Below are positions 13,726-14,323 of a DNA stretch of 14,323 bases, piece after piece. This DNA is from Pseudomonadota bacterium (GTDB taxonomy: Bacteria > Pseudomonadota > Alphaproteobacteria > Rhizobiales > Rhizobiaceae). The notes under the pieces are model-generated. The model made no database searches, had not been told where the DNA came from, and saw only the letters and a program-made list of their open reading frames with translations. Where the stretch lies: assembly GCA_023444445.1 (NCBI GenBank), contig JAEXMK010000097.1:1-14323 (forward strand), written 5' to 3'. A program made the translations under genes and the position numbers. Each line of letters starts with the position of its first letter. Within the stretch, counting starts at the first letter, position 1.

Positions 13726-13820
13726 GGCAACTCCGAACGCTCCTGACCGCAGTCAGGCTGAGCATCGTCGCATCCTTGCTCCCAACGTTGACATTGACCA
13801 GCGTCGTCGTGCGAGGAGAG

Positions 13821-13853
13821 TGTCGCATTTCTATCCGGCCCAACTGTCGCATT
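13821..13853. repeat. Direct repeat TGTCGCATT, probable IS end region
   Basis: TGTCGCATT occurs at 13821-13829 and 13845-13853, 24 bp apart, about 95-130 bases upstream of the ISNCY-type transposase start. Subterminal repeats of this kind often serve as transposase binding sites, so this probably marks the end of the ISNCY-type element next to the IS30 element. The exact terminal inverted repeat is not resolved. Confidence 0.45.
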
Positions 13854-13859
13854 ACTAAA

Positions 13860-14323
13860 TGGGCGTGGAGAAGCTACCCCAAGTGCAACGTGCCGGTTTT
13901 CAGGGTAGGGGATCAGGCTTCCTCCTGCAAATGCGCCATGAATGCTTCGGCTGGTGTCCGGTATCCAAGGCACTTTCTGGGTTGGTCGTTGAGGATGCGT
14001 GCGACCTGGTTCAACGTTGCTTGCGACATCTGGCTGAGGTCGGTGTTCGGCGGTAAAAAGCGGCGGATGCGCTTGTTAGCGTTTTCGACGGCGCCTTTCT
14101 GCCAGGGCGCGCTTGGATCGCAGAACCAGCTCCGCGCGCCGATACCGTCTTCCAAAGCCCGGAATGCCGCGAACTCTGTGCCGCGATCAAACGTGAAGCT
14201 CTGTCGTGCGAAGGCGGGCAGGCGGGAGAATGCCCGCACGATCTTGTCCATGATCGGTCGCGAATGCCGGCTCGGGTTTTTGATGAGAACGGTATAGCGG
14301 CTCTTGCGCTCGACGAGGGACGT
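13860..14323 (-). mobile_element. IS30-family insertion sequence (partial)
   Basis: This comprises the transposase C-terminal coding part and about 50 bases after its stop, which should include the right inverted repeat. The left boundary given here (13860) is a guess: it is the end of the TGTCGCATT-bearing region attributed to the ISNCY-type element. No matching opposite end is available in the window, so the repeat and target duplication cannot be defined. Confidence 0.5.
13913..14323 (-). CDS. IS30-family transposase, C-terminal part (runs off window)
   Basis: 137 residues are visible from the window end to the stop at 13913. They start TSLVERKSRYTVLIKNPSRHS and contain the second and third catalytic residues of the DDE site: D in TFDRGTEFAAF, and E in WQKGAVENANKRIRRFLPP. 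They end NDQPRKCLGYRTPAEAF, the standard IS30-family C-terminus. An in-frame ATG at 14251 is internal to the protein, not its start. The frame is intact within the window, so this could be a complete insertion sequence whose 5' part lies beyond it. Codon use and motifs fit a rhizobial IS30 element. Confidence 0.9.
   Translation of the reverse strand, partial: TSLVERKSRYTVLIKNPSRHSRPIMDKIVRAFSRLPAFARQSFTFDRGTEFAAFRALEDGIGARSWFCDPSAPWQKGAVENANKRIRRFLPPNTDLSQMSQATLNQVARILNDQPRKCLGYRTPAEAFMAHLQEEA

Noticed and set aside
13816..13860. CRISPR-like repeats
   Set aside because: Only two short copies of a 9-mer occur, next to transposase remnants. There is no regular repeat-spacer array anywhere in the window.
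13913..14251. Complete 112-residue protein starting at ATG 14251
   Set aside because: The frame stays open upstream to the window edge with clear IS30 transposase sequence, so this ATG is internal.
1..14323. tRNA or rRNA genes
   Set aside because: No cloverleaf with a TTCGAATC-type arm or rRNA-like sequence was recognised on either strand by eye.

Overview
The window looks like a chromosomal segment of an Agrobacterium/Rhizobium-type alphaproteobacterium. It is GC-rich and carries a glycine-cleavage operon behind a tandem glycine riboswitch, an ATP12-type F1-ATPase assembly chaperone (a marker shared by alphaproteobacteria and mitochondria), rhizobial small proteins of the DUF3008, DUF1062 and DUF5680 kinds, and rhizobial-type IS debris. 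The organism is inferred from protein character and gene order, not from a database search.

Layout. (1) 1-1505, minus strand: gcvT and the first codons of gcvH, preceded by a two-aptamer glycine riboswitch and a plausible promoter. (2) 1630-3927: a DUF3008 protein on the minus strand, then a copper-handling group. This group has a small secreted Cys/His protein (DUF2946-like) and a DUF1775(YcnI)-PCuAC fusion on the plus strand, a strong terminator, and a convergent type-1 copper cupredoxin. (3) 4048-4338: a small unknown protein. (4) 4540-8022, plus strand: a tight run of fluoride channel crcB/fluC, an RluC-type pseudouridine synthase, a HAD phosphatase, an ATP12 chaperone and a small secreted unknown. 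(5) 8115-8642: a RidA-family gene behind a consensus-like promoter studded with three copies of a 15-bp CATAC-N5-GTAYS operator-like element. (6) 8703-10736, minus strand: S-formylglutathione hydrolase, a DUF1345 membrane protein and a YaiI/YqxD (DUF188) protein. (7) 10902-11354, plus strand: a DUF5680 protein. (8) 11409-12848, minus strand: a 1-Cys (Prx6-type) peroxiredoxin broken by an apparent one-base deletion, then a DUF1062 zinc-ribbon protein with an S4-like C-terminus. (9) 13188-14323: IS wreckage, made of the N-terminal third of an ISNCY-type transposase fused to an IS30-like fragment, then a further IS30-family transposase running off the window end.

How the genes relate. The riboswitch couples gcvTH expression to glycine. 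The copper group has features expected of periplasmic copper capture and hand-over: an N-terminal His copper site, a Met/His linker, a PCuAC motif and a cupredoxin site. The crcB-to-ATP12 block is arranged as one operon, but its members do unrelated housekeeping jobs. No CRISPR array, tRNA, rRNA or complete new defence system is visible. The most distinctive unexplained signals are the triple operator upstream of the RidA-family gene, the direct repeat upstream of the cupredoxin, the peroxiredoxin frameshift and the chimeric transposase reading frame.
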